Part shown: positions 8,821-17,600 of the stretch, one piece after another
Layout: every line of letters starts with the position of its first letter
Position numbering within the stretch: the first letter of the stretch is position 1
Source: Clostridia bacterium
GTDB lineage: Bacteria > Bacillota > DSM-521 > Neomoorellales > SLTJ01
Assembly (NCBI GenBank): GCA_024653205.1
Contig: JANLFO010000008.1
Location: 1-64,000 of the forward strand
Direction of reading: 5' to 3'
DNA length: 64,000 bases
Translations under genes and position numbers: made by a program
Notes under the pieces: model-generated
Told to the model about the DNA's origin: nothing
Database searches by the model: none
Seen by the model: the letters and a program-made list of their open reading frames with translations, nothing else

Positions 8821-10188
8821 CTAGCGGTCGAGGGCCCACCAGCCGATAACGCTGCCGCTGCGCGGCAGTCTGATCCCTTCGCGGGCCTCCAGTTCCCGGG
8901 CCCAGTCGCCCAGGGGGCAGGCGTGGTGGATTATCAGCGGCACGCTATGGGCCGGCAGCACGTCGTAAGGGAGGCCGTAGGCGGCAAAGGTGCGCTGCAT
9001 CTCGGCCAGGCTTTCCGCCGTATCCCAGGGAGTGGGGTGTATCAAACCGTGAACCGATCCCTCGCAGCTGGCGTAAGCCCAGTTGTCCGGAAACTCGTCC
9101 TTGAGCCGGCGCATGAGGTCTACGGCGGCAAGATTTGTTTGCCTGGTCGTTCCCTTGTTGAGGTTGCGCAGGATGCGGTCGTCGAAGGACTCCAGGCCCA
9201 CCGAGGCGAGGCGCAGCAAAATCCCCCTTTCCCGGGCACGCTTCAGAGCCTCGCGGGCGTTATGCTCCTGGCGGACGAACCAGTCGGCCCGCATCACCAG
9301 GTCGACCTGTGAGATCTTGAGGCCCCGGGAGGCGATTTCGTCCAACAGCCGGGGCAGCTGGGGCAAGGGATTCTCGTTGATGAGCTCGAAGGGTATCTTG
9401 CTTCCGTTTTCTTCCGGCAGGGCCCGAATTTGTTCTACCACCACCTCTATGGGGAACCTGCCCGCGTAACCCTTGTCGGTGGCCACGTCGCAGAAGCTGC
9501 AGCCGCGAAGCCTGACCGGGATGGAGCTCTGCTTGCCCAACGCCGTAGGGTAGTCTACGGCAATTTCCTTTGCCGCCACCGCGTAGGGGCAGCCCAGTTG
9601 CTGTATCACCTGGGCGCTTTCCACCTTAAGGGGGACAAGACTTCCGTTGTCTACCCGGTAAAGGTTATCCCAGCGCACGAAGCGGAAAAAGGCGGCATCC
9701 CAGGGCCGCGCCGGATTCCGGCCCCCGCAGGTAACGATTCCCGCACCTTCCGGGGGAAGCGCAGGGTTCTCTTCCTGCAGTACGGGAATAATCTGTTCCG
9801 CCGGCCCCTGTACGGCAAAACTGAAACACCGGTGATAGCCCTGGAAGCGGTGCGGCTCCAGGTCTTTTCCTTCCTCGCCGAGGAAGTCCACCGCCGCCTG
9901 GGGGCCGCCGAGGACGGTAGTGACCCCGTCCTGCTTGAAGGAGGCGGCGAGTTCGAAAAGCTCGGGCCGGCCGCTGAGGGTGGAAAAACCCACTACGGGC
10001 CTATCCTCGCCCAGGTAGGAGTAAATGGCCTTCCTGACCTCGGCGTGGGGCTCCTCTCCCGTGAGCGCCACCACCAGGCACTCGTAGGGGGTGTTCTCCT
10101 GGATTACGGTGGCCGCCAGCTGCGGGCCGAGCATGCCGTAAGTCTGACCCTGAAAGTAACTGGTGATGATGACCATCCTGGGACGCAT
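8821..10188 (-). CDS. B12-binding/radical SAM-like protein with an incomplete cysteine motif
   Basis: The 455 residues resemble cobalamin-binding radical SAM proteins: an N-terminal B12-binding-like Rossmann region (VVGFSTLSGRPELFELAASF, VLGGPQAAV), then a radical SAM-like barrel (RFPIEVVVEQIRAL, LRLASVGLESFDDRILRNLNKG). The cluster motif reads RLRGCSFCD: the CxxC is present, but Arg stands where the first Cys of CxxxCxxC would be. Either an unusual cluster ligand is used or the enzyme has lost SAM chemistry. Start ATG 10188 is preceded by GGAAAGGTGG. It lies downstream of the minus-strand uptake operon, 169 bases from the ATPase gene. Substrate unknown. Confidence 0.65.
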   Translation of the reverse strand: MRPRMVIITSYFQGQTYGMLGPQLAATVIQENTPYECLVVALTGEEPHAEVRKAIYSYLGEDRPVVGFSTLSGRPELFELAASFKQDGVTTVLGGPQAAVDFLGEEGKDLEPHRFQGYHRCFSFAVQGPAEQIIPVLQEENPALPPEGAGIVTCGGRNPARPWDAAFFRFVRWDNLYRVDNGSLVPLKVESAQVIQQLGCPYAVAAKEIAVDYPTALGKQSSIPVRLRGCSFCDVATDKGYAGRFPIEVVVEQIRALPEENGSKIPFELINENPLPQLPRLLDEIASRGLKISQVDLVMRADWFVRQEHNAREALKRARERGILLRLASVGLESFDDRILRNLNKGTTRQTNLAAVDLMRRLKDEFPDNWAYASCEGSVHGLIHPTPWDTAESLAEMQRTFAAYGLPYDVLPAHSVPLIIHHACPLGDWARELEAREGIRLPRSGSVIGWWALDR

Positions 10189-10357
10189 GGTGCGCGGCCA
10201 CCTTTCCCGGCTCGATCTGGCCCAAGCGCCTTTGCCGGCCGCATCCCGCCGTATCGCCTCCCCCAACTTAACACGAGCTTTGAGCCCGAGTCAATGGCAA
10301 ACCGGCCTCACGCTTCCCCCGAATGGCCCGCCTTCGGCAGGCAAGGGAGGCGGTTGA

Positions 10358-11188
10358 CTACTCGAAGGCGGAAGGCACTTGTACCTCCGCCGACTCCGGG
10401 CGGTGGGGTTCGATGCCCGACGATTCCACCGGCACGGCCACCCGGACCCCCGAGGAGGTGAAGTCCACCTGTATCGGCAGGTCGTACACCCGGCTCAGTA
10501 CGCGGTCACACAACACTTCTTCCGACGGGCCCATGGCCACGACGTGCCCGTCGCTTATCAGAGCACAGGAGTCGCAGTAGAGCAGCGCGAGGTTGGGGTC
10601 GTGAACGGTGAGGATGACGGTCAGGCCCTTTTCCCGCGCCAGGCGGCACACGGTGCGCATCACCCTCACCTGATTGTTCAGGTCGAGGTGGGCGGTGGGC
10701 TCATCCAGAAGCAATACGGGGGTGTCCTGGAATATGGCCCGGGCCAACAGGGTGAGCTGGCGCTCTCCGCCGCTCAGTTCCGGAAAGGGCCGGCTTGCGA
10801 GGTGCCCGATGCCCAGTTCGTTCATGACTGCCGCTGCCGCCTCTCGGTGCCTGGCGCTGGGCGCAGCGAAGGTGGGCAGTCTGGGCGCGATCCCCATCAG
10901 GGTGACGTCGATGGCGCGAAAAGGCAGGAAGGCGTCCGTGCCCTGAGGAACCACTGCCATCCTGAGCGCGAGATCCTTGCGCGCCATTTTGGAGATCTCC
11001 CGACCCTGAAACAGTATCCTGCCGCGCATGGGTCTGATGATCCCGTTAATGCACCGCAGCAGGGTAGACTTGCCCGAGCCGTTGCGCCCGAGTATTCCCC
11101 ACACCTTTCCGCCGGAAAAGCGCAGGTAGACGTCCCTGAGAACCGGGCGGCCGTTGTAGCCGCAGTAGAGCCCTTCTATCTCGATCAC
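10358..11188 (-). CDS. ABC transporter ATPase, FecE/BtuD type (uptake operon A)
   Basis: Cytoplasmic ATPase for the FecCD-type permease at 13527-14573. Residues show Walker A GRNGSGKST, Q-loop VVPQG, signature LSGGERQ, Walker B VLLLDEPTAHLDL and H-loop TVHDPN, complete and in order; 276 residues is usual. A C-terminal tail of about 25 residues after PIQVDFTSSG is not part of the fold. It is the last of five tightly spaced minus-strand genes starting at 15634, 7 bases after the stop of the preceding gene. The ligand is unproven; the ModE-like operator ahead of the operon suggests molybdate or tungstate. Confidence 0.88.
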   Translation of the reverse strand: MIEIEGLYCGYNGRPVLRDVYLRFSGGKVWGILGRNGSGKSTLLRCINGIIRPMRGRILFQGREISKMARKDLALRMAVVPQGTDAFLPFRAIDVTLMGIAPRLPTFAAPSARHREAAAAVMNELGIGHLASRPFPELSGGERQLTLLARAIFQDTPVLLLDEPTAHLDLNNQVRVMRTVCRLAREKGLTVILTVHDPNLALLYCDSCALISDGHVVAMGPSEEVLCDRVLSRVYDLPIQVDFTSSGVRVAVPVESSGIEPHRPESAEVQVPSAFE

Positions 11189-11194
11189 CGCGCT

Positions 11195-12409
11195 TCACCG
11201 GCAACCCGCCAGTCCGGGGTTTTGAGTCTCCGAGCCTGCGGCTCCGGGCAGGGCTTCGAGGTCCAGGACCGCCATGGCCCCGTGGTTGTAAAGGGCCCGG
11301 GCAAAGCACTCTACCGCGACCTCACAGCCCGAGGTCGCGTGCGTGAGGATGCTCCTGTTCCCCACGGCGGCCGTCCTGCCTCCACGGTACCTGTGCTGCT
11401 GGGCAATGGTAGCCTGGGGCATTTCCCTGAATACGCCCGAAAACGGGAACGGTTTCTCCTCATCGTCCTCCGCGTAGTAAGGGAAGCCGGGAGGGTATCC
11501 GTTTTCCACAAGGTGCCTTCCGGTAGTGATTGCCAGGTACTGGTTGTCGCCCACCGTGTAACAATACCACCGGCAGGTGTTGGTGATCCTGTGAAAGGGG
11601 AGGGGGAAGGTGGCGCACCCCACTCCCTCGACCAGTATCAGGGCCACCTTTGTGCTGCCTGCCAGCATCCCGGAGACCGCACCGGCTACCGAAGTGAGGT
11701 CGGCGAGTCCCTGAGAGGCGAGCGGTACGGGGCAGTGCAAAGGGATCTCCCGTTCGTATTTCGGCACCAGATAGATGGGCCGGGCACTACTCCCCAGTCC
11801 CCTTAGAACATAACCTTCCTCCGCAACCAGCAGGTAATCCGGGAAGCGGCGATAGAAGAGGAGGTTTCCCCCGAACTCTTTCTGGAAGGATACGCGGTCG
11901 ACAATACGAGCGACCCCCGGCAAGCGGCGTAAGAAAGCCAGGTCCCTCGGCGCAGGTCGGAACAGGCCGGCGTATTGGGCCGGCATTCCGCCTGCTACCG
12001 CCAGGCCTTCCAGACCGGTAAGGTCTACCTGGCCCCGAAGCGGTACCATGCCCCCCAGGCCTACGATGACCGGGGTGAAGTCCGTCTGCACCAGGAAGCG
12101 GCCTATTTCGGCGAATACCTGGTCCACCACCGCCGCGCGCTGCGCGGTGTCCGTCGGGGTAAAGGCGGATACCAGGTAAGGGGTAGCGTAGATCAGCATC
12201 ATGAAGCTCGGGCGGTACCCGTCGACCACATCCAAGGCCACGTCGGTAACCCAGCGGGCAGAGGAAGCATCCAGGTCGCCCGGGAAGGGATGGGCCTTGA
12301 GGAGGGATGCCAGGACCGGCAGCAGAGGGTGCTCCGGCTGCACCTCCCTGCCCCTCTCGAGATCGACCGTAACCTGCCAATCCGTAGCATCTATCACCGC
12401 CAGCTTCAT
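11195..12409 (-). CDS. Conserved protein of unknown function paired with a radical SAM enzyme
   Basis: I do not recognise a named family. The 404-residue soluble protein has no signal peptide. Blocks worth noting are VALILVEGVGCATFPLPF, TAAVGNRSILTHATSGCEVAVECFARALYNHG and, near residue 75, SFMMLIYATPYLVSAFTPTD followed by a helix, which faintly recalls alkaline-phosphatase-superfamily proteins (weak). Its ATG overlaps the stop of the upstream radical SAM gene (ATGA), so the two are translationally coupled. A decayed second copy of the same pair, fused by deletion, lies at 20811-21402 beside another uptake operon, so the pair belongs with this transporter type. SD GGAGGTG supports the start. 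Confidence 0.75.
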   Translation of the reverse strand: MKLAVIDATDWQVTVDLERGREVQPEHPLLPVLASLLKAHPFPGDLDASSARWVTDVALDVVDGYRPSFMMLIYATPYLVSAFTPTDTAQRAAVVDQVFAEIGRFLVQTDFTPVIVGLGGMVPLRGQVDLTGLEGLAVAGGMPAQYAGLFRPAPRDLAFLRRLPGVARIVDRVSFQKEFGGNLLFYRRFPDYLLVAEEGYVLRGLGSSARPIYLVPKYEREIPLHCPVPLASQGLADLTSVAGAVSGMLAGSTKVALILVEGVGCATFPLPFHRITNTCRWYCYTVGDNQYLAITTGRHLVENGYPPGFPYYAEDDEEKPFPFSGVFREMPQATIAQQHRYRGGRTAAVGNRSILTHATSGCEVAVECFARALYNHGAMAVLDLEALPGAAGSETQNPGLAGCR

Positions 12410-13467
12410 AAGGCCCCCACCTCCGGATTGAGCGCGGCTCCTGGTGCCGAACGCTCCGGGCCTTCTGCGGAATGCCACCTGACCGGAGGCCGGGCAATCC
12501 TGATGGGGTGCCCGCAGATACCGCACTTCTGTCCGTCGTCCAGGCGGTGGGCGACGAGTTTTCCTCCGCACCCTCCAAGGCTTATGCGCTCCATGACTTC
12601 GGTCCCGCATTCGGGGCAGTAGGTGCTGACCCAGCGGGAGCCCACAAAATTACCGAAATACACGTAGGGGAGATCCCGGCACACGTCCCGGAGCATAGCG
12701 CTGATTCGGCCGACGTCGGGTCGCTCACGGGAGGCCATCCTGTACTCGGGCAGAAGCCGAAAGACATGCCAGGGTATCCGGGAGTCCAAGCGTTGCAAGA
12801 AGGCGGCGATCTCGGGGATCTCCGAGTCGTTAAGCCCCTCCACTATCGGCGTGGTCACCTCCACGTGGGTAAGGCGGTGGAAGATCTCTATGTTGCGCAT
12901 CACTATGCCCGCCGACGGAACACCCACGTGGCGCCGGTAAAACTCATCCCTTACCGACTTGAGACTCACGTTTACAAAGGCGAAGGACTCACCCATCACC
13001 CTGGTTATTTCCGGAGTGGCGTAGCCGTTGGTGAGTATTCCTACCGGAATACCCGCTCTACCCGCCGTTTTGGCCAGCTCCAGAAGGGAAGGAAGGATCA
13101 CGGTTGGCTCATTCAGCGCGAAAGCGATGTTGTGGCACCCGCTTTGGGCTGCCAGGGCCGGCACGCGTTCCGGGCTGAGTTCGTGCACCAGAAGCCGTGC
13201 AGGATTGCTTCTGACGAGGTAAGCGTTGGAGCAGTAGTCGCAATCGAAATTGCATCCCGCACCGCCCAGTACCAGCGTGCGGCTTCCCGGCTGAAAGTGA
13301 AAGACGGGAAGCGATTCGATGTGACTTACGTAGACCGAGGAATAGCGCCGCGGAAATACCTCCTCCGGCAATTCTGCCTGGGCGTCTCCGGGAGCCCGGT
13401 ACATTCCGCAGAATCCCGTGCGCCCGCCGTCCAGCTGACAGCGTCTTTCGCAGAAAGCGCACTCCAT
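12406..13467 (-). CDS. Radical SAM protein, AmmeMemoRadiSam/PflA-activase-like, in uptake operon A
   Basis: The 353-residue protein has an N-terminal cysteine set (CAFCERRCQLDGGRTGFCGMY) as in AmmeMemoRadiSam-type enzymes, the SAM cluster motif CNFDCDYC (CxxxCxxC) at about residue 75, TNGYATPEI in the barrel, and C-terminal cysteine pairs (YCPECGTE, KCGICGHPI) that may hold zinc or a second cluster. Start ATG 13467 follows GGAGG by 9 bases. It lies 59 bases after the permease and is coupled to the 404-residue partner. The substrate is unknown; placement suggests it modifies the imported ligand or a transporter partner, which is inference. Confidence 0.82.
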   Translation of the reverse strand: MECAFCERRCQLDGGRTGFCGMYRAPGDAQAELPEEVFPRRYSSVYVSHIESLPVFHFQPGSRTLVLGGAGCNFDCDYCSNAYLVRSNPARLLVHELSPERVPALAAQSGCHNIAFALNEPTVILPSLLELAKTAGRAGIPVGILTNGYATPEITRVMGESFAFVNVSLKSVRDEFYRRHVGVPSAGIVMRNIEIFHRLTHVEVTTPIVEGLNDSEIPEIAAFLQRLDSRIPWHVFRLLPEYRMASRERPDVGRISAMLRDVCRDLPYVYFGNFVGSRWVSTYCPECGTEVMERISLGGCGGKLVAHRLDDGQKCGICGHPIRIARPPVRWHSAEGPERSAPGAALNPEVGAL

Positions 13468-13526
13468 GCCGATCGCCTCCATACCCAAAGGTCACACTTG
13501 GGCGCTCCTGTATTCTCCCGTTCCAC

Positions 13527-14573
13527 CTATCCCCACCAGAGGCTTCGCCGGGCGCCCAGGAGGTAGCCAAGGAAGGGCGCGCCGATGCAGGAAGTGACTA
13601 TGCTGATGGGGATCTCGGCGCCGCCAACGCTTCGGGCCAGGGTATCCATGGCGGCAAGAAATCCCGCCCCCATGAAGGCAGAGAAGGGCATCAGAACCAC
13701 GTGGTCTGTGCCCACTACCAGCCGGGCCAAATGCGGCACCACCAGGCCTACCCAGGCGATAGTTCCAGTGGAGGAAACCGATGAGGTTACCACCAGGGTG
13801 CCGAAGAAGATGAAGCAGGCCTGGTAGCGCCTCACATTCAGCCCCAGGGAGAGGGCATCGTGCTCGCCGGCGGCAAGTATGTTGAGCTTCCACCTCAGCA
13901 GGACCAGCACCATCACCCCCAGGCAGACCGGGGGTAAGGTCCAGGCAACCCGGCCCCAGTCGGCGCTGTAGAATCCGCCCATGGTCCAAAAGATGATAGA
14001 AGGGAGGGTTTCGTAAGGATCGGCGATGTATTCCAGAAACGACAGCGCTGCCGAGAAGAGCGAGGAAACGACCACGCCCGCTACCACCATGGTGGTTAAA
14101 GAGCGGCCATCCCCACGGCTCCCCACCTTCCATGAAATGGCAACTGCCGCCAAACCGAAGGCAAATGCACAGAGGGGAATTGCCAGCGGCTGGTGGGTTT
14201 CGGCTCCCAGCGTGATTGCCAGCGCCGCTCCAAACCCGGCCCCGGCGGAAACGCCCAGAATGTCCGGCGACACCAGCGGGTTGCGGAACAGGCCTTGAAA
14301 GGTAGTACCCGCGGCCCCCAGGGCGGCTCCCACCGCCGAGCAAAGGATAACGCGGGGGAGCCGTACTTCCCAGAAGACCGTGGCGGCCGTCTGCGCCTCC
14401 TTGCTGGCCGCGAGAGTTGCCGGGTCCGCCAACCACACGGAGAGGAGATCACCTATGCTTAGGCGATAACGGCCCACAGCGAGCGACACCAGGGCGGCCG
14501 CCAGAAATATGCCCATCCCCCACAGGAGAGAGACGCGCTGGTCCGAGAATTGTCTGGGCACCGGCAAGGCCAC
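13527..14573 (-). CDS. FecCD/BtuC-type ABC transporter permease (uptake operon A)
   Basis: Integral membrane subunit of a type II importer, 348 residues, about ten membrane segments. The family signature is clear: GTTFQGLFRNPLVSPDILGV, SAGAGFGAAL, then a C-terminal IAWVGLVVPHLARLVVG loop that docks the ATPase and GAEIPISIVTSCIGAPFF-like end. The GTG start overlaps the TAG stop of the binding-protein gene. Clear paralogues lie at 18965-19993 and 28430-29440. Known family ligands include siderophores, haem, cobalamin and, in Haemophilus MolBC, molybdate/tungstate. Confidence 0.92.
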   Translation of the reverse strand: MALPVPRQFSDQRVSLLWGMGIFLAAALVSLAVGRYRLSIGDLLSVWLADPATLAASKEAQTAATVFWEVRLPRVILCSAVGAALGAAGTTFQGLFRNPLVSPDILGVSAGAGFGAALAITLGAETHQPLAIPLCAFAFGLAAVAISWKVGSRGDGRSLTTMVVAGVVVSSLFSAALSFLEYIADPYETLPSIIFWTMGGFYSADWGRVAWTLPPVCLGVMVLVLLRWKLNILAAGEHDALSLGLNVRRYQACFIFFGTLVVTSSVSSTGTIAWVGLVVPHLARLVVGTDHVVLMPFSAFMGAGFLAAMDTLARSVGGAEIPISIVTSCIGAPFLGYLLGARRSLWWG

Positions 14574-15634
14574 TACAGCGTGCCCCCGACCTCACTAAAC
14601 GTCCGGCCGTAGAATTCCTTATAGAACGAGTTGGCCTCCTGGAGCGGATCCAGGTCGGCGAAGAGGTCGGGGTGGAGGATCTTGGCCAACCACACCAGAC
14701 CGAGTACCGCCTGGGGCGAGGGGTAGTCCCACGGGGTCAGATCGGACGGGAACCAGAACACGTTCTTGTTCTGGACTGCCTTGATATTCTTCCACCGCGG
14801 GTCCTGCAGAATCTTTTCCGGGCTGGTATCGCTGGCATACTTTACCACCACGATGACGTCCGGGTCCCATTGGATCAACTGTTCGGGCGACACCTCTACC
14901 CATCCGCCCTTCAGGTCGCCGGCCGCGTTTCTGCCGCCTGCGGCTTCGATCAGAAAGTGCTGGTACATCTCTCCCGAAGCTGTGGAGAGGGTCCCCATGG
15001 GTCCTACCAGGTATACCTTGGGCCGGGCGGAGCCCTCCAGCGCCTGGGTCTCAGACTGGATCCTGTCCAGCATCTGCCGATAGTACTGGTTAAACCGTTC
15101 TGCCCTTTCCTCCCGACCCAGGGCGCGGCCGAGATTGGACATGGTATCCATAAGCTGGTCCAGGTCTTCCGCTACCACCCCGAAGACGGTCAGCCCCTTG
15201 CCCGCGAGTTGTTCCACCATCTCCTTGTTGCGGCCCGGGACCAGAACCAGGTCGGGTTTCAAGGCGATAATCTGCTCTACGTTGATTTCCTTGGGACTGC
15301 CTACCGCGGGCAGGTCCTTGAAACCGGGGTGAAGGGCCAGGAAGAATTGATTTGTCCTGGAGGGGGTGTCGATGCCTACCAACCTGTCCTGAACACCTAG
15401 GGCATAGAGAAAATGCGTGGCAATGCCGTAGCTCACGGCGATACGCTCCACCTTCTGGGGCACTTCCACCTGTCGCCCTATCCCGTCGGTGACGGTGACG
15501 GTTTGCGGCCGGTTTTCCTGACCGGTGTCCGCTGACGGTGGACTCTGCGGGGTTCCCGCACATGCCGGAAGAAACGCAGCCAGCACTATCAGAGCGAGAA
15601 CGGATACTGCCAGTCTTCTGGTCCCCGGTTTCAA
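14573..15634 (-). CDS. ABC transporter substrate-binding lipoprotein (uptake operon A)
   Basis: Periplasmic-binding-protein-like (PF01497, FecB/BtuF class) lipoprotein, 353 residues. A signal peptide with lipobox FLPAC precedes QTVTVTDGIGRQVEVPQKVERIAV, the usual N-terminal strand of the family; VEQIIALKPDLVLV and SPEQLIQWDPDVIVV are the two matching lobe motifs. Start TTG 15634 has GGAGG eight bases upstream; the open frame beyond it is not conserved. It is the first gene of the minus-strand operon, 209 bases after the operator at 15843-15866. Confidence 0.9.
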   Translation of the reverse strand: MKPGTRRLAVSVLALIVLAAFLPACAGTPQSPPSADTGQENRPQTVTVTDGIGRQVEVPQKVERIAVSYGIATHFLYALGVQDRLVGIDTPSRTNQFFLALHPGFKDLPAVGSPKEINVEQIIALKPDLVLVPGRNKEMVEQLAGKGLTVFGVVAEDLDQLMDTMSNLGRALGREERAERFNQYYRQMLDRIQSETQALEGSARPKVYLVGPMGTLSTASGEMYQHFLIEAAGGRNAAGDLKGGWVEVSPEQLIQWDPDVIVVVKYASDTSPEKILQDPRWKNIKAVQNKNVFWFPSDLTPWDYPSPQAVLGLVWLAKILHPDLFADLDPLQEANSFYKEFYGRTFSEVGGTL

Positions 15635-15842
15635 ATTGTTTTCCTCCTCCCAGGTACTGATTTCCGCGGCTCCCCGCGGGGTTGCGTCCGTGTGGCGCGC
15701 AACGGCGTGCCCGACCGGCGGCCAATCAAGGCTTGTCTCTGCAGAAACCACCTCCAGCTGCAGGCACCGAGATGCACGGTTCCTCTGCGGGATTGCGGAC
15801 GGCTCGGGCCCGGCCTGCCGGCAGGCAAACCGGGTGCCTCGC

Positions 15843-15866
15843 CGTTATGCCGAGTCTAGCATAGCG
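15843..15866 (-). promoter_or_regulatory. ModE-like operator, site 1, over the promoter of uptake operon A
   Basis: Dyad CGTTATGC-N8-GCATAGCG. On the minus strand TTGACC and, 17 bases on, TAGACT form a promoter whose -10 falls inside the dyad, as expected for a repressor site. Architecture (8-8-8, outer CG, inner TATRY) equals the other four sites in the window and, from memory, the E. coli modA operator CGTTATAT-N8-ACATAACG. Confidence 0.7.
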
Positions 15867-16119
15867 ACTGTCAACGGTCAAGTCCCGGTTGGCCTAATCT
15901 CCCGGTCGGCCTTTCGAGTCGCGGCGGGAATGCACCCCGTCCGCACCATTCCGGCCCCCGGTTTCCGTGACCTGCCCGCGGTGCCCGGCCTGGGCCGGCA
16001 GTGCGAGACGCAGAAAGATCCACATAGGACGAGTATCCGGGAGCGCCGTCCAGGAGCACAGCCGTAGAAAACTATTGCGGACACAGGATCGGGCTGAGGT
16101 CCGTTTGACCTGAAGGCAA

Positions 16120-16143
16120 CGCTATGTCTAAATAAACATAGCG
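16120..16143 (+). promoter_or_regulatory. ModE-like operator, site 2, upstream of the DUF364 gene
   Basis: Perfect dyad CGCTATGT-N8-ACATAGCG. TTGACC at 16105-16110 and CTAAAT at 16128-16133 are 17 bases apart, so the -10 lies in the spacer of the dyad. The DUF364 gene starts 51 bases further on. Confidence 0.72.
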
Positions 16144-16194
16144 CTCTGAGCAATCCCGGCCACCGGGGATTTCAGAGGGGAGGAGCGGTAAGCC

Positions 16195-16986
16195 ATGATG
16201 ATCGACCGGATCATAAGAGCCGCACTGCCGTCGGCTGCCGGCAGACGCGTCCAGGATGTCCGGCTGGGCCTGGGCCTGTGCGGGGTCATGCTGGATGACG
16301 GTTCCTGCGGGGTGAGCTTTGTCTTTCGCAGCGAGATTACCACTCCGCATTGCGCAGTGGTGGACGATCAGGGTGCCCTCGCGGGACGCGAGGTGACCGA
16401 GGTTATACCCTGGGCCGCCGACTATCGCAACCTGGCCCGCGCGTCGATCGGTGTGGCGGTCTTGAACGCGCTTAGCCAGAAGAGCCTGCCCTCGGGGGCG
16501 GCCGAGGGGGATGCACTGGACTGGTTGGAGATAAGCCCCGACGACGTGGTGGGAATGATTGGCTATTTCAAGCCTCTGGTTGAGCCGGTGCGCCAGAAGG
16601 CCAAAGCATTGATGATTTTCGAGCGCCGCCCGTCCGACGACGACCCGGACATTTATCCCGACTGGGCAGAACGGGCTCTGCTGCCGCAGTGCTCTGTGGT
16701 GATTATTTCCGGCACCACCATTATCAATAAGACTGTCGATCAAATCCTGGAATGGTCTACCGGCGCGCGGGAGATAGCCCTGGTGGGCCCCAGCGTGCCT
16801 TTTTATCCCGAAGCCTACCGGGACTCCGGTATTACTCTCCTCGGTGCCTCGCAGGTGGGCCCGGGTTCGGAGCGCGTTATCCTCGATCTGATCGGTCAGG
16901 GAGGCGGGGGGCTCAGTCTTTTCGGCCACCTGAGAAAGGTTACCGTCCGGCTTCCCAGGTGTTTCCAAGGAACTCAGGGCAGATAG
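16195..16986 (+). CDS. DUF4213/DUF364 (putative heavy-metal chelation) protein
   Basis: The 263-residue cytoplasmic protein has an N-terminal DUF4213-like part (IRAALPSAAGRRVQDVRLGL, then the TTPHCAVVDD segment) and a C-terminal DUF364 Rossmann-like domain with VGMIGYFKPLVEP and VVIISGTTIINKT motifs. DUF364 proteins are often found beside metal or cofactor transporters; the chemistry is not established. Start ATG 16195 (followed by a second ATG) has GAGGGGAGGAG upstream. It is the first gene after operator site 2 and precedes a ruined ATPase gene, so this is probably a collapsed uptake operon. Confidence 0.85.
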   Translation: MMIDRIIRAALPSAAGRRVQDVRLGLGLCGVMLDDGSCGVSFVFRSEITTPHCAVVDDQGALAGREVTEVIPWAADYRNLARASIGVAVLNALSQKSLPSGAAEGDALDWLEISPDDVVGMIGYFKPLVEPVRQKAKALMIFERRPSDDDPDIYPDWAERALLPQCSVVIISGTTIINKTVDQILEWSTGAREIALVGPSVPFYPEAYRDSGITLLGASQVGPGSERVILDLIGQGGGGLSLFGHLRKVTVRLPRCFQGTQGR

Positions 16987-17057
16987 CCTTCCCAGAATGG
17001 GGGAGACAATCGCTCACCGGGGCTGCGAAAACTCGATTTCTGGCGAGGTGCGGAGCC

Positions 17058-17600
17058 GTGTCCGATAGAGGGTGGGAGCCTGTCACTCTGGTTCCGCTGG
17101 GACAGGTGGAATCGGATTTTACCCTTTCTGATTCCCCGGAGTATAGCCGGGAAGCCTTCGGAGCCCGTTCGGGAGAAATCACGGTCCTGCTGGGTCCCAA
17201 TGGGTGCGGCAAGACCACTCTCATACGCTGCCTGCAAGGCCGGCTACGCCCCCAGAGCGGGAACGCCACCTGGCGAGGGCGCACGCTGCTGGACATGTCC
17301 CACGTGCAAATTGCCCGAACCATGGCCGTAGTTCCCCAGGAGCATACACCTCTCTTCCCTTTCACGGTTGACCCCAACCTCGCCTATACCTACGCCGATC
17401 ACATCGTCCTCCTGGCCAAGGGCAGGGTGGCGGCTCAAGGCCGCCCTCCGGACGTAATGACCGAATCCCACCTGAGTCAGGCGTATGAGTGTCCGATTCG
17501 GGTTGCCTCTTTCTCCGGCTTTGTGGAGGAGGGCGTCGGGGGCGCCGTTATTAGCCCCAAGTCGGTCGCCCCGCAGCAATATATAAGCGTGGCTCAATGA
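17058..17600 (+). pseudogene. ABC transporter ATPase with internal deletion
   Basis: An open frame of 180 codons retains Walker A (LGPNGCGKTT) and the Q-loop region (VVPQEHTPLFPFTV), then jumps directly into the H-loop tail (DPNLAYTYADHIVLLAKGRVAAQG). About 100 residues holding the signature LSGGE and Walker B are absent, so no ATP hydrolysis is possible. The segment before Walker A is also poor. The intact paralogues at 10358 and 19974 have TVHDPN or TLHDPN at the corresponding place, so the deletion probably ran between short ACGGTT-like matches. The frame was kept, but the product cannot work as a transporter ATPase. Confidence 0.85.

Larger units (their letters stand above)
15635..16194. 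other. Divergent regulatory region between uptake operon A and the DUF364 gene
   Basis: This 560-base gap holds two copies of the 24-bp dyad, one serving each direction (15843-15866 leftward, 16120-16143 rightward), and their promoters. A 200-base leader on the left side and a 250-base stretch between the operators show no convincing coding frame and no riboswitch motif I recognise. Confidence 0.6.

Noticed and set aside
15635-16194. Cobalamin riboswitch ahead of the BtuCDF-like genes
   Set aside because: No B12-box or conserved aptamer pieces seen here or ahead of the other uptake operons; the dyads explain regulation better.
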